DNA of 64,000 nucleotides, taken from contig CAICTM010000134.1 in assembly GCA_903772945.1 (NCBI GenBank), positions 1 through 64,000 of the forward strand, written 5' to 3'. The notes beneath the pieces are model-generated. The model ran no database searches. It was given only the letters and a program-made list of their open reading frames with translations, and had not been told where the DNA came from. Shown here piece after piece: positions 1 to 9,816 of this stretch (position 1 is its first letter; every line of letters starts with the position of its first letter). Both the position numbers and the translations under genes were made by a program. This stretch comes from Seminavis robusta (lineage: Eukaryota > Bacillariophyta > Bacillariophyceae > Naviculales > Naviculaceae).

Positions 1-3000
1 ACACAGGTTCCTGACCGGATGCATGGATTGTGTTTTATGTCTGTGAGATTGCCTTTCTAGCATTCACTGACTTGCAAATCGACACAGCGGATCAGCCTTC
101 CTGACCAACAGGAAGGAAATCATTTCTATGCACGCCACTTGACAGATTTTGATCGGTACGGCAATAATGATTTCTAGATCCAAGAAATACAGTGGCGACC
201 TGGAGTTAAAGAGCGATGGATCCTGGTCAAGAAAGATGGAGCTCAAGCTAACCATGGAGCGCTCAGACTCACAGTGGTCGTCGCCGAGCGCGAACATCCG
301 ATACCTTGAAGGAGCGCATCCGCGCAGCCTGGCATTCAACCCGCGTTCTATGGTGATGCCAAAGGTGTGATTGTGAATTGGTGTAGATGTTAATTGTAAA
401 CTCCAACCTCTTCCCACGCGCTAGAATGGAATCTCCTAAAGTGTATCCTTCCCAGCAGATCTTGGAAGGTCGGACCACAAGCTACAAAGATGATTCAAGT
501 ACACTTTTGGGAGCATTGTCTTGCTTCCAACGAACCAGACAAGCTCACTTCCATGGAGCCAAGGCGATTGGTTGGCATCTATACCCGTCATGTGATGGAC
601 CACAACCCACCAAGGTGGACAACGTGTGATGGACCTCGTCCACCTTGAGGTGATCACGCGACAGCATGTCAGCATCCTGCGATGCCTCGCGCAGTCATTG
701 ATGCTGTCGAAAAGAAGAGCATACGGTGAGGGTAAGAACACCACTATCTTTCACAACCGTGACTTTGTTGAATTTTTACCTGTAGGTTTGCTGGCAGGAG
801 TGATGGTGTCAATGGAAATATGAGAGCTACCTCAAGTCTATAGGAGACTCTTCGGACGAAGATGTCGTGGACATCCACGGAATCAAGATGAAGATTCTGA
901 GGTATGGGAACGCCCTCAGGGCTATTACCAAGGCGAATCCAAACAGTATGCCTACAGACATTGACTCCGATGGAGAGAGGAGAAGAGGGATTCCAAGGAA
1001 TCAACAAGCACAAGTCCAGAAACCATACAGTTGAGAGAGACGGCACCAGCAGTGGATACCAATGATGGAAACCTCGCTGGACAGTCCAAGGCTTCCAAGA
1101 CTTCTCGAGTTTGGAATTAGACACTCAGTCGGATCGCCACAGCCGAAGCAAAGAAAGGAGTACACCTCGTCCAAATTGACGAAGCGAAGAACACACTACT
1201 TTATGAGACAGAGAGAAGCAAACATCTAGCTTTGTTCATGGACTCCTTGAATCACAGGAGTGCCACAGCAAGAAGTCAAGTGATGAGAGCAGCCACGGCC
1301 ACACAACATCTTCTACCCAAGGGTCTGAAAGTGTGGGGCAAACAAAGCCAGAAAGGCGGCTCTCAAAGAGAATGGACCAGCTACACAGCAGAGTGTGTTT
1401 CATCCATCGACCCAAACAAATGCAGTGATTCTGAATTGAAAAAAGCACAAATGGCATGCATGTTTGTTAGTGAGAAAGGATGGCACGGTCAAGTCCCGTG
1501 CAGTCTACAATGGGAAACCTACGCAGGGTGTACCATCAGAAAAAAGATGCCAGAAGGCCAACAGTCTTCCCTTGAGGGTTTGATGTTATCCATGTGTGTC
1601 AATGCATCTGAAGATAGGTGATGTGATGTCCCTGGATGTCCAGATGCGTTCATCAAACACCCAAGTGCGCAAGAGAGTCAAACCAAGTGAAGACAGGGTC
1701 CTCTGGATCATTGAGGACCCTTGCAGACTTACTTGTGAGAAATTGATCCTGACACATATGCTCTTTCCTAACATACAAGAAGGGACGAGCAGTCCTCTAT
1801 GTCGTTGTGGAAGAGCCGATCTACGAATGGTTTTTGCGCATTACTCTGGTACACGCCTTAAGGAGCGACCTCGAACAAAATGGAATTGTGTTCAACAAAT
1901 ACGATCCTTGTGTGGCTAACCGCATGATCGAGGGTTGCCAACAAACAATCCGATTACATGTTGACGACCTAATGTCAAGCTACAGAAATGAAGTTGGTGA
2001 TAACCAAACTCTGGAATGGTCAACGCTAGGTATGGAACCTATGAGCCGTGAAGGCAACCCGTGGTCCCAAGCATGACTACTTGGGGATGACGGTGGACTT
2101 TTCGATCCAGGCATGGTAGTCATTGACATGATTGACTATTCTTAAGAAGATGATCTTGGTTCCCGGTGGACTTCGAGCAAATGAAGAAGGTGCCCAGCGC
2201 GGCACCTGCCGATTTATTCAGTTCTGGTGATGGAGCTGCTTTGGAAGACAAGACCAGAGAAATCTATCACACCAACGCAGCCAAGCTGTTGTTCGCGTGC
2301 AAGTAGAGCAAGACCAGATGTCAAACACTGACAATTGTTCTCTGTACACGTGTGAGGAATCCCACATTTGATGACTGGGGCAAGTTGATCCAAGGATTGA
2401 AGTTCCTGGACCAAACAAGTGGAGGACAAGTTGTCTCCATGTTGATGATATCCGTGTCATCACTTGGTGGTGGATGCATCATTTGCAGTCCATCCTGATT
2501 ACCGTTCCCATACAGGAGGAGTCATGTCCTTTGGAAGAGGAGCGGTGCTTTCTGTATCCGCGAAACAAAAGCTCAACTCAAGAAGCAGCACTGAAGCGGA
2601 ATTGATTGGAGCTGACGATGTTATGTCGCCCATGTTGTGGGCAAAGTTGTTCCTTGAAGAGCAGGGGATCGTTGTGCAGGACAACATCCTCATGCAGGAC
2701 AACAAAAGCACGATCATTCTTGCAGAGAATGCAAAGGCAGTTCGGGCAAAAGAACTCGGGCTATCAACATTCGTTTCTTTTTATTCATGACCAGATTGGA
2801 AAAGGCAACCTTAGAGTTGTGTACTGCCCAACCTTGGAGATGCGTGGGATTTTTTCACGAAGCCCCTTCAGGGCAAGCTCTTCCACGAGCACGGGTCTTT
2901 CATCATGGGGCATCCACCCCTTGTTTGATTGCCTATTTATTTTATTCGTTCCACGTAGCCACTTAGGGCACCGTGCAGGAGTGTGTTGGAGGAAACTATA

Positions 3001-3060
3001 CCTGACACCTCTTTACTATTGACTCGTGTATTAATCATCTAGTCCGGTTCGCATGTAAAT
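1..3060 (+). mobile_element. Ty1/copia-type LTR retrotransposon fossil, broken, 5' part outside window
   Basis: Fragments of a copia-type polyprotein run on the plus strand in several frames. The clearest is the RNase H part near 2464-2790, with the SxAEAE-like pattern (SSTEAELIGADD) and a downstream tail typical of the end of copia pol. Weaker reverse-transcriptase-like pieces lie at about 1600-2080. A possible 3' LTR start (TGTTGG) is at about 2982, but no second copy lies in the window, so the LTR is unproven. The element is heavily broken (well over ten breaks) and looks old. Family assignment rests on the RNase H region; boundaries are approximate. Confidence 0.75.
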
Positions 3061-3179
3061 TCATCATGCAAGGAACCAAGGGAGTTTTAGGTCTAAAGTG
3101 CTACGGGGTCCTTATATATCCAATTCAATCACAAGAATTGCTATGCACCACCAGAAATCCTCACTTTTTGCTTTTCAGC

Positions 3180-5232
3180 TTAATCTAAAACCAAATTACT
3201 CCCAATAAGCTGCAGTATTACTAGCAAACAACAGTTATCATGCATGCCAAACCGCAGGCCATGGAATGCATTTTTTGCGCAAATCTGTGAGAGCTCCCGC
3301 AACTCCGCATGATCATTGGCCTCGTACATCTTCTTCAGCATTGGTTCCGTCTTATATGGGAACTTTGCCTTTGGATCATCGGTTCGGTCATTTGGACATT
3401 TACAGTACCGGCACAACTGTTTGATGTTTTTGCCTCTGGACCGAAAGGAAAGGCACAAACTTGTCACCCTCATCCCCATCACATTTGACGAAGGGGATAA
3501 AGAAGACGAGCTCACAGTCCTTGTAAAGTTTGCCCTTGTACCAAATATCCATGACCATCCCTCTTTGATAAGCTCATCTACACTCTTCAGGAGCTCCTCC
3601 AGGATGAATGATAGTCGGCCGCCTTGTCTGGATCCCCTTCCTTTCCGGTGTACTGGCCTGCTGCCTGATCATTTGCATTTGCTTCCCTTGCCGCATCCTC
3701 GGCCGCAACATGGCCCGACTCGGTGAAAATTTTTGTCCTCTTGAATCTTCTTTTGTGTAATTGCTCACCAATCCGAGGGCCCTCCATGAATGTTCTTTGT
3801 CCCTGGCCTACGGTTCAGGATGCCCAGGATATTTTCAATGCGGTAACTTGGAGCTTGTCAAACTGCCCTGTTACAGCCCCATCAATGTAAAGAGGTAAGG
3901 GCACCAAAATTTGCTTGTCAGGTTTGGTGATCAGCTTCTTGTACGTCTCACGATATGCTAATCCTGTATTGAGATCCCCAATTTGCTTCAAATCGTTGGG
4001 GGTGGTGCAAAAGGATCTGGTTCACCGTTCTCGTTATCGAAGAACAGCCAATCCTCATCCTTCCATCGTGGATCAGTCAGAAGGCTTTCGACAAGATCTC
4101 GTGCATGTCGGCGATATATTTTGACCTTAGACTTGGTATGGGGCAACTTTCTCTATCGGTTGGGCATACTTTTTGCCCATGTTGTACCGCGTTTTGAGCT
4201 TCTTCATCAAATTTTTGCGCGAAATGAACTCTTTGCACTCACCAAGTGATTGGTGTCTGCCAGCTTTCCACATTCCTGAAGTGCCATTCCATCACAGCAT
4301 CGTACGTATCAAAGTGGCCTTCTTTTTAACAATGTGTGCATGATCTTGATTGCTGCTTTCTCGTTTTCTTGAGGGGTATAAAGTTTGACATGCATCTCTC
4401 ACATAATCTTGAACTCTTTCATTGTTTGCCTACTTTGCTCATTGCATTTGCCCTCTTGCCCATTATCTGCATTGGTTTGAGCTTCCTCATCAGACGGATC
4501 ACAAATGGATCAAAGAAATCTGCAACATCACTGGAGTCGGCTTCACTTGCCCATCCACCGTATCCACTTGCACATTGGGAAGGGAGCATCGTGTGATGCG
4601 TTTTCACTTGCCTCAACGTCTTCTCATGTGCTCCTTGTGTAACAGTTCTCCGTCCCAATAAGCTGCAATACTATCTGTGGTGTCATCCACTGGTAAGTCA
4701 CCTCTTGTCTGGAGTGCTTCCTTCTTCTCTGTCAGTGATTGTTCTATGGCCTCTAATTCTGGCTCCAAGTGCTCTTCTTCCTAGGTCTTTCCATCACTAT
4801 TTTCCTCTGCACTGCTTGTCTCCTCATCATCTCTTGCTCTCCTTTTTCACCACCGCCATTGTCATCATCCCACGGTCGTTGTCGTGGGAGTCAGGGTCAG
4901 TCCGTGTCTGAATCGAATGCGGGATTCGGCAAACTGTATCCTGATGCCGCTTCAAACCCCAGTCGGTCTTGCACGTTTTAAGCAGTACGGGCACATGAAT
5001 TTGACCATCGTGCGTGTTTATTTTGTGCAACTGGAAAAGATTTGAGGGTGGCCAAAGTTTTTGCCTTGGATAAAGCGCAGAATGCGGTCAGGTCCAAGGG
5101 GCATAAGGAAAATGAATGCCGATTGCGAAAACTGTTTATAGCTTGGTGCACAAAGAATGTGCCCATTTGCATGTTGAAGCAGGCGCACCCACAAGAATCT
5201 TGTTCAATAGTAAAGAATGTTCTATTCTCCAT
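3180..5232 (-). pseudogene. Eroded Cys-rich coding relic, probably transposon-derived
   Basis: Minus-strand open stretches at 3180-3515, 3574-3787, 4419-4658, 4827-5030 and 4978-5232 share a composition that does not look random. The 5' part holds a zinc-finger-like piece (KTCKTDWGLKRHQDTVC) near 4930-4990. The 3' part has a Cys cluster (CRYCKCPNDRTDDPKAKFP) followed by an ANDHAELRELSQ segment; I recall similar text in diatom proteins that look transposon-linked, but cannot verify this. Frames change repeatedly, so the gene is dead or its introns are unrecognised. No terminal repeats were found, so calling it a DNA-transposon relic is inference. Confidence 0.4.
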
Positions 5233-5440
5233 GCACTTTCGTTAAGCATATGCGTAAACACTAGTTGTAGCCTTGCTTATTATGACGCAATGTACCGTAC
5301 GAATCTATAGGCAACATCAAGATCATTTGACGCAAAGCTGAGTTAATAGTAGGCACCTGCATCGGACTGTAGAGGCTCTTGCACAAGACCATCACGCACA
5401 AGCACACTGGTAAATTGGGTGGCTAAAATGCGCTTCTTAG

Positions 5441-6700
5441 ATGAAGAGAATCCTGTCAACTTTGAGAAAGGGCCACATTGATTACTTTCAAGCAATGTCA
5501 GACCTGTTGGATTGCTTGTACGTGTACTCACCTCATGACTATGAGAAGGTGCTGCATGCATTGAAACAGGGTCTACTATCCACCAATGGCAAGTGTTACT
5601 CTATGGCTGAGATCTCCGACATGCAAGCCTCCAAGGTCTTCAGAGCTAGGTACTCCAAATATCTAAGGAAGAAGATGAGAGAACCAGAGACCATGAGACA
5701 GAAGTTGCAACAGTGGTTCTGCAGATACAAGGTGACTGCCAGTGATGGTAGCCAGCCAGGACAGGGCCGACTGGATCCAGTCAAGAACTTTACCTTGTTC
5801 ACACCCGATACCAAGCCAGCAGTAGAGAACTGTGTTGACAAAGCCATTCACTTGGCTGATCCACTGCCTTTGGAAGACATGTATGACACAATCCTTCCAT
5901 CACCCAACTCCAAGCACAGCCTCCCAGAGTATCTGTCAAAGAGAGGAGAATCCAAACTGGAAGCATTCCATGACAAGTTTGCCCATTTCGCCAATAGTGG
6001 CATGAGAAGAAGTCTAGCAGATGCCCTCAACCTTGCTGGAACAGCCAGATACAACCTCAACATTCGACACAAGAGAGCCTTCCTGTCAAGAATCAGTCTG
6101 GAAGAAAGGAGGTCAATTCCAGCTGCTGGATGGGAAAAGGTTGTTCCATACTGGAACACATACTCAGAGTTGGCTTACCTCAATGAGCTAGCAGTGGCTG
6201 TGGGTCTCAATGAACCATTTCCTACTGCAGAGCCATTGCCACAGGATAATGGAGAGAGGTTCTTTTCAGAGTTCATTGTTGCATTCAAACCACAGCGGCA
6301 GAAGTATGCACCCAATGATTGTTGTCTTTGTGTCGCATGTACGCGATCACCACTGAGTCCACCAGCAATAGAGCCACCACCGAGTCCACCAGCAATAGAG
6401 CCACCACCTCCACCGGCAACACCGCCGCCACCTCCACCACCACCACCACCAACCCAAGCAGCTGTGGCACAAACAACAAACAACTACATGAGTAACCTGA
6501 TTCAATTTCGACAACAACAGATTCAAATGATGCAACTCGCCATGCAAATGCGGCAATTCCAACCTATACAGCCATCTCCTTTCCAGCCACCTCCACCAAT
6601 TGGCTGCTGTCAGCGATACTGCCAGTGGTTGACTCATAGGAGAGGAAGACCACCTCATGATGCCAATTGCCAATCTAGATTTAGTGGATACTCTGCATAG
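5441..6700 (+). CDS. Transposase-like C-terminal ORF, N-terminally truncated, with proline-rich tail
   Basis: This is a single open frame of 419 codons. An in-frame stop (5438-5440) directly precedes the first ATG, and no matching N-terminal domain was found upstream, so I read it as the surviving C-terminal part of a longer gene. Residues 1-100 (KVFRARYSKYLRKKMREPE) and about 160-215 (YLSKRGESKLEAFHDKF, then an LADALNLAGTARYN stretch) resemble the C-terminal half of eukaryotic DDE-type transposases in which an RGxSxLExFH motif is common; this is pattern memory, not a search. Residues 310-345 are a run of Pro-rich repeats, followed by Gln/Met-rich helix text and a Cys-containing tail (GCCQRYCQW). 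It could be a domesticated protein rather than a relic, because a 1.26-kb frame without stops is unusual for decayed DNA. Confidence 0.45.
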   Translation: MKRILSTLRKGHIDYFQAMSDLLDCLYVYSPHDYEKVLHALKQGLLSTNGKCYSMAEISDMQASKVFRARYSKYLRKKMREPETMRQKLQQWFCRYKVTASDGSQPGQGRLDPVKNFTLFTPDTKPAVENCVDKAIHLADPLPLEDMYDTILPSPNSKHSLPEYLSKRGESKLEAFHDKFAHFANSGMRRSLADALNLAGTARYNLNIRHKRAFLSRISLEERRSIPAAGWEKVVPYWNTYSELAYLNELAVAVGLNEPFPTAEPLPQDNGERFFSEFIVAFKPQRQKYAPNDCCLCVACTRSPLSPPAIEPPPSPPAIEPPPPPATPPPPPPPPPPTQAAVAQTTNNYMSNLIQFRQQQIQMMQLAMQMRQFQPIQPSPFQPPPPIGCCQRYCQWLTHRRGRPPHDANCQSRFSGYSA

Positions 6701-6757
6701 AAATAAGAACAAAATATTAGATGTGCAGTGACAAATTCTTTTCTTATGTAGTAGCCA

Positions 6758-7411
6758 TTAACTTACATTCAAGGTCCTGGTTGGTGCCGGTTGGTTGTTG
6801 TTGCTCTGTCTCCATCCTCCAAGATTGTCAAAGTCTTCAAAGCAATCTTCAACAAATCTCTCACTCATGGAAACAAAGCTCAAAAAGGAAATTTTGTTGT
6901 CATAGTCATACCAATGGATAAGGTACTCATTCCAAGCTTGCACAATCACCTGTCCTCCATGCGAGTAGAAGTCATAGCTGCTCTCAGGCTCCATAAGCCT
7001 TTCCCTCACCAACCAAAAGATGCACTCAATGAAGATGTTCTTCCTCTCACAGCCATCTGGTCCCTCCAGCATTTCATAAAGGGTAGAGAGCACATGCTTG
7101 TACCATTTTGGACCGACACTCTTCTGAAGTCCCCAATCAAACATGTAATCCATGATGCTTGTCATTTCAGGAGGAAGAGGCTTGCATCCTCTTTGGTAGA
7201 TCAGCTCCTCAAGAATAGGCACATCAAAGGTATTCGTCGGCACACAGCTGTACTTCTTCTCGTTGTTGTTGACACTGGGATCCACCTCTTCTAAAATCAC
7301 ATACTCGCATGTGAATCCATGCCTTGTGGCCCTCAACTCATTGAATGGGTAGTATGCATTAACACTTAGCAGCCACTTGGAGAAGGTGGAAGAAATAGTT
7401 GCGATCCTCAT
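6758..7411 (-). CDS. Hypothetical acidic, aromatic-rich protein (217 aa)
   Basis: The family is not recognised. The frame stays open upstream to 7561 through a poly-Asn tract, but the first ATG is at 7411, which gives 217 residues; the Asn-coding repeat would then be 5' untranslated. The protein is rich in Trp, Tyr, Glu and Asp, with a C-terminal half suggesting helices (YDFYSHGGQVIVQAWNEYL, then VSMSERFVEDCFEDFDNLGG). No signal peptide or membrane span follows the ATG. It is convergent with the transposase-like ORF (58 bp between stops), so it could be a passenger ORF of the same element or an independent gene. Confidence 0.4.
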   Translation of the reverse strand: MRIATISSTFSKWLLSVNAYYPFNELRATRHGFTCEYVILEEVDPSVNNNEKKYSCVPTNTFDVPILEELIYQRGCKPLPPEMTSIMDYMFDWGLQKSVGPKWYKHVLSTLYEMLEGPDGCERKNIFIECIFWLVRERLMEPESSYDFYSHGGQVIVQAWNEYLIHWYDYDNKISFLSFVSMSERFVEDCFEDFDNLGGWRQSNNNQPAPTRTLNVS

Positions 7412-7417
7412 TGTCGA

Positions 7418-7418
7418 G

Positions 7419-7450
<32 letters not shown>
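7418..7450. repeat. (GTT)11 trinucleotide microsatellite
   Basis: Eleven uninterrupted GTT units (AAC on the minus strand) lie just upstream of the ATG of the 217-aa minus-strand gene. They would encode eleven Asn if translation began further upstream. Confidence 0.95.
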
Positions 7451-7561
7451 GCTGCTGTTCGACGTTCGTCCACGATTTTTGAATAATGGGAGGGTATGGT
7501 ATGAGCGAAGGAAAAGGAACAGAAAAAAAACGAGTGAGATGGCCGGCTTCCGTTGGGTCAA

Positions 7562-7937
7562 TTTGAATTTGACATCAAGACATCAACGAACCTCTCCGGT
7601 GACGTATTTGCTGACATATTATTCTTCTTCGGGCGTCTTACCTATGGGGAGATGATCGGTCATTGCCTCCTCCCCTCTTTTTCTATAAGTATTTATTCGA
7701 TGGATCGTGTGTGCGGTGTCCGTTATGACTTCTTTTGGTCAACGTCAGGCCCTGCAGGCTCACTGGTTCGGAATTCGGAATCCCAACCGTTAACCCTCTC
7801 CCTTTCTTTTTTCTTTTCCCTCCCCCGCGCTGGTGCCTAACCCCCCCTAAAAGTCGGGGTAGAGGGCTCAGGCAGATAGACTGCCGAGGTAAAGGTAAAG
7901 GGGTTGAGAACTCAGGCAGTTAACCTGCGGAGGTAAA
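7562..7937. other. Intergenic stretch, pyrimidine-rich
   Basis: No gene is seen. It contains CT-rich runs (about 7780-7825) and a small repeat of CTCAGGCAG near 7867-7920 within GAGG/AGGTAAA-rich text. It probably includes the methyltransferase promoter. Confidence 0.5.
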
Positions 7938-7971
7938 CAGGTTCAGAGATCACTGGGGCCTGCCCGGTATA
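7938..7971 (+). promoter_or_regulatory. Shared 34-bp upstream motif with CCCGGTATA hairpin arm
   Basis: This 34-bp block ends 26 bp before the methyltransferase ATG. It matches, with two differences, a block upstream of the ankyrin-repeat gene (19435-19468, minus strand), in the same orientation relative to each gene. The 3' half can fold as ACTGGG-GCCTG-CCCGGT; the other copies have ACCGGG in the left arm, so pairing is kept (G-C versus a G-U wobble in RNA). Confidence 0.5.
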
Positions 7972-7983
7972 GTGTTTTTCTTC

Positions 7984-7995
7984 ATGGCGACCTGA
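7984..7995 (+). promoter_or_regulatory. Minimal upstream ORF (ATG GCG ACC TGA)
   Basis: A three-codon reading frame ends two bases before the likely methyltransferase ATG (7998). If transcribed in the leader it could reduce initiation at the main start or favour reinitiation. It is seen directly; the effect is inferred. Confidence 0.35.
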
Positions 7996-7997
7996 TC

Positions 7998-9050
7998 ATG
8001 AGATCGCTGCGTTCCAATGCCCTCTCTTGGATGCTATTAACGCAGCGGGGCAGTGGCCGAGCCATGCGCTTGTCCTATAGGAAAAGCAATGTTGCTCCTT
8101 TCAAGATGCACCAACTCTCATTCACAACCGTTCGAAGAAAGATGACTTCATCCAACAACGCGGCAGAGAATGACGATGACGACGAGGCTACTACTAGGTT
8201 CCAACTCACACCGATCCAATCAACTTCTCTGCTGGTTGCCTACTGGCGAGATTTGGAAACTCGTGGACAGGTGGACCACATTGCCCAGCACAAGCCCTTG
8301 ATTGAGGATCTTCCCGCGTCGGCGTTGCTGAATGCCTTATTGTCGCCCTCGCAATTGAAATCCTATCAGCAAAGTCCCATTCGGCCATATGGAATCGAGT
8401 GCTTGGCAACACGAACGAGGGCTCTGGATGATTGGCTGATTTCTCCAAAAACAACAAAGCAAAGCCAGCAACGACAAGTAGTCAATTTGGGGGCTGGAAT
8501 GTGCTGTAGACCATTGAGATTGGAACAGTTACCCCATTACGTGAAGTCATGGTGGGAGGTGGATTCGGACATGAATCTTCTTCAAATCAAACGATCCGTC
8601 CTACAAGCTGCAGGATATCAACCTGAACTTCCCATTGTGGATGTTTCCATGGATTTGTCTTGTTCCAAATCTAGCTTGAAATCCAAATTGCATGCCCATG
8701 GATTTGCGCCCGACGCAATGCCCACAGATTGGATTGCGGAAGGATTGTTTGCGTATCTCTTGCCCGACCAGCATGACAAGTTGCTGCGAGAAACCGCGGC
8801 ATTGTCGACCCGGGCTTCACGCTTGGCTGCGACCGTCGCCGAACCAGCCTTTAATGAGTTTTGGGAAGGAACACTGGGAGTTCAGCTTCCCTATCAAGTC
8901 CTGGTTCCCGTCACACAAATTTTGGAACAGGCACAAGCCTATGGATGGACTGTCGAGAGGCATATTCGGCCTCAAGATTGGTCTCGGTTGTATCCTGGAC
9001 GAGGAGAGCAATTGCCAGGGTACAATGTCATCTTTTTGGTCAAAGATTGA
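7998..9050 (+). CDS. SAM-dependent methyltransferase, LCMT-like (TIGR00027/PPM-type)
   Basis: A 350-aa single-exon protein. The SAM-binding motif VVNLGAGMCCRPLRL (about residues 161-175), the acidic motif WWEVDSD (about 185-191) and DWIAEGLFAYLLP (about 243-255) are the signature blocks of the leucine carboxyl methyltransferase-like family, which includes bacterial TIGR00027 enzymes and eukaryotic LCMT1/TYW4. Canonical LCMT1 methylates the PP2A C-terminal leucine; bacterial relatives often act on small metabolites or are uncharacterised, so the substrate here is open. The first 45 residues are basic and Ser/Arg-rich with few acids (RSLRSNALSWMLL), compatible with an organelle presequence or a start at a later Met. 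A DDDDE stretch follows at about 59-63. No truncation is seen; it is intact between decayed elements. Confidence 0.85.
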   Translation: MRSLRSNALSWMLLTQRGSGRAMRLSYRKSNVAPFKMHQLSFTTVRRKMTSSNNAAENDDDDEATTRFQLTPIQSTSLLVAYWRDLETRGQVDHIAQHKPLIEDLPASALLNALLSPSQLKSYQQSPIRPYGIECLATRTRALDDWLISPKTTKQSQQRQVVNLGAGMCCRPLRLEQLPHYVKSWWEVDSDMNLLQIKRSVLQAAGYQPELPIVDVSMDLSCSKSSLKSKLHAHGFAPDAMPTDWIAEGLFAYLLPDQHDKLLRETAALSTRASRLAATVAEPAFNEFWEGTLGVQLPYQVLVPVTQILEQAQAYGWTVERHIRPQDWSRLYPGRGEQLPGYNVIFLVKD

Positions 9051-9388
9051 GTGCAGAAAAAATACTAACGTAAACGCACGATGTTGTACAAATAGAGCTC
9101 TGATGGCAGTAGACTGTACGGTATCCAAGATCGGGCCTGTCAGCATTCTCACGATCTATTCATGAGAAATGGCAGTCCAGATACTGTACCGTAGCTGTCG
9201 CCGCACCAAGCCAGATCTTATCGTTCTGTACCGGTACCGGCAAGCCCGATTCCCGCCTGAAAACATAAACAACTTAACCAGCTTACTTCTCAGAAATCAG
9301 AATTGGTCGACCTCAACAAGAGGTCCCTCCGGGTGCGCCAACCCGCATACCGTGTATCATATTGTGTAAAAGGAAACCAAATTACTAC
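9051..9388. other. Intergenic, methyltransferase 3' flank up to the Ty3 element
   Basis: No gene is seen. It contains the palindrome-rich TACCGGTACCGG at 9229-9240. The LTR begins at 9389. Confidence 0.6.
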
Positions 9389-9816
9389 TGCACTACGCTA
9401 AAAGCTAGTGTAAAGATCTTTCGAGTGTTTTGAGTTTGAGAGAATGAAAGTTATGAGAGAGATTAGAAAGCTATGAAAACTAATCAACGAGAGAGATCAT
9501 CATCAAGGGATCGTAGATCTGGCTTCCCGCGGGAGACTATAAAGTGTGATAGAGTAGGTTGCGGTAGTAATCCTACGTCTCTCCACGATCCTAAAACGGA
9601 ACGCGTGGAAGGTTTGTCTAGCTTGGATCTAGTAGCGTGGAAGTACTCCACGCTGGCTAAATATCTAGAGCGATGTTTCATCATCAACCTAGTATGACTA
9701 GAGCGGTCATTGAGAACCCTGTCTCAAATGACTATTCACGAGAGACTCAGTCATGAGTCGAACTCAAACCCTATCTATGATCGAGTCGCGAATAAGGCTA
9801 AGAGCCGTGTATTGCA
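9389..9816 (-). repeat. 3' LTR of the Ty3/gypsy element
   Basis: A 428-bp repeat with TG and CA ends, differing from the other LTR at about 4 positions (about 0.9%), which suggests a recent insertion. Confidence 0.93.
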
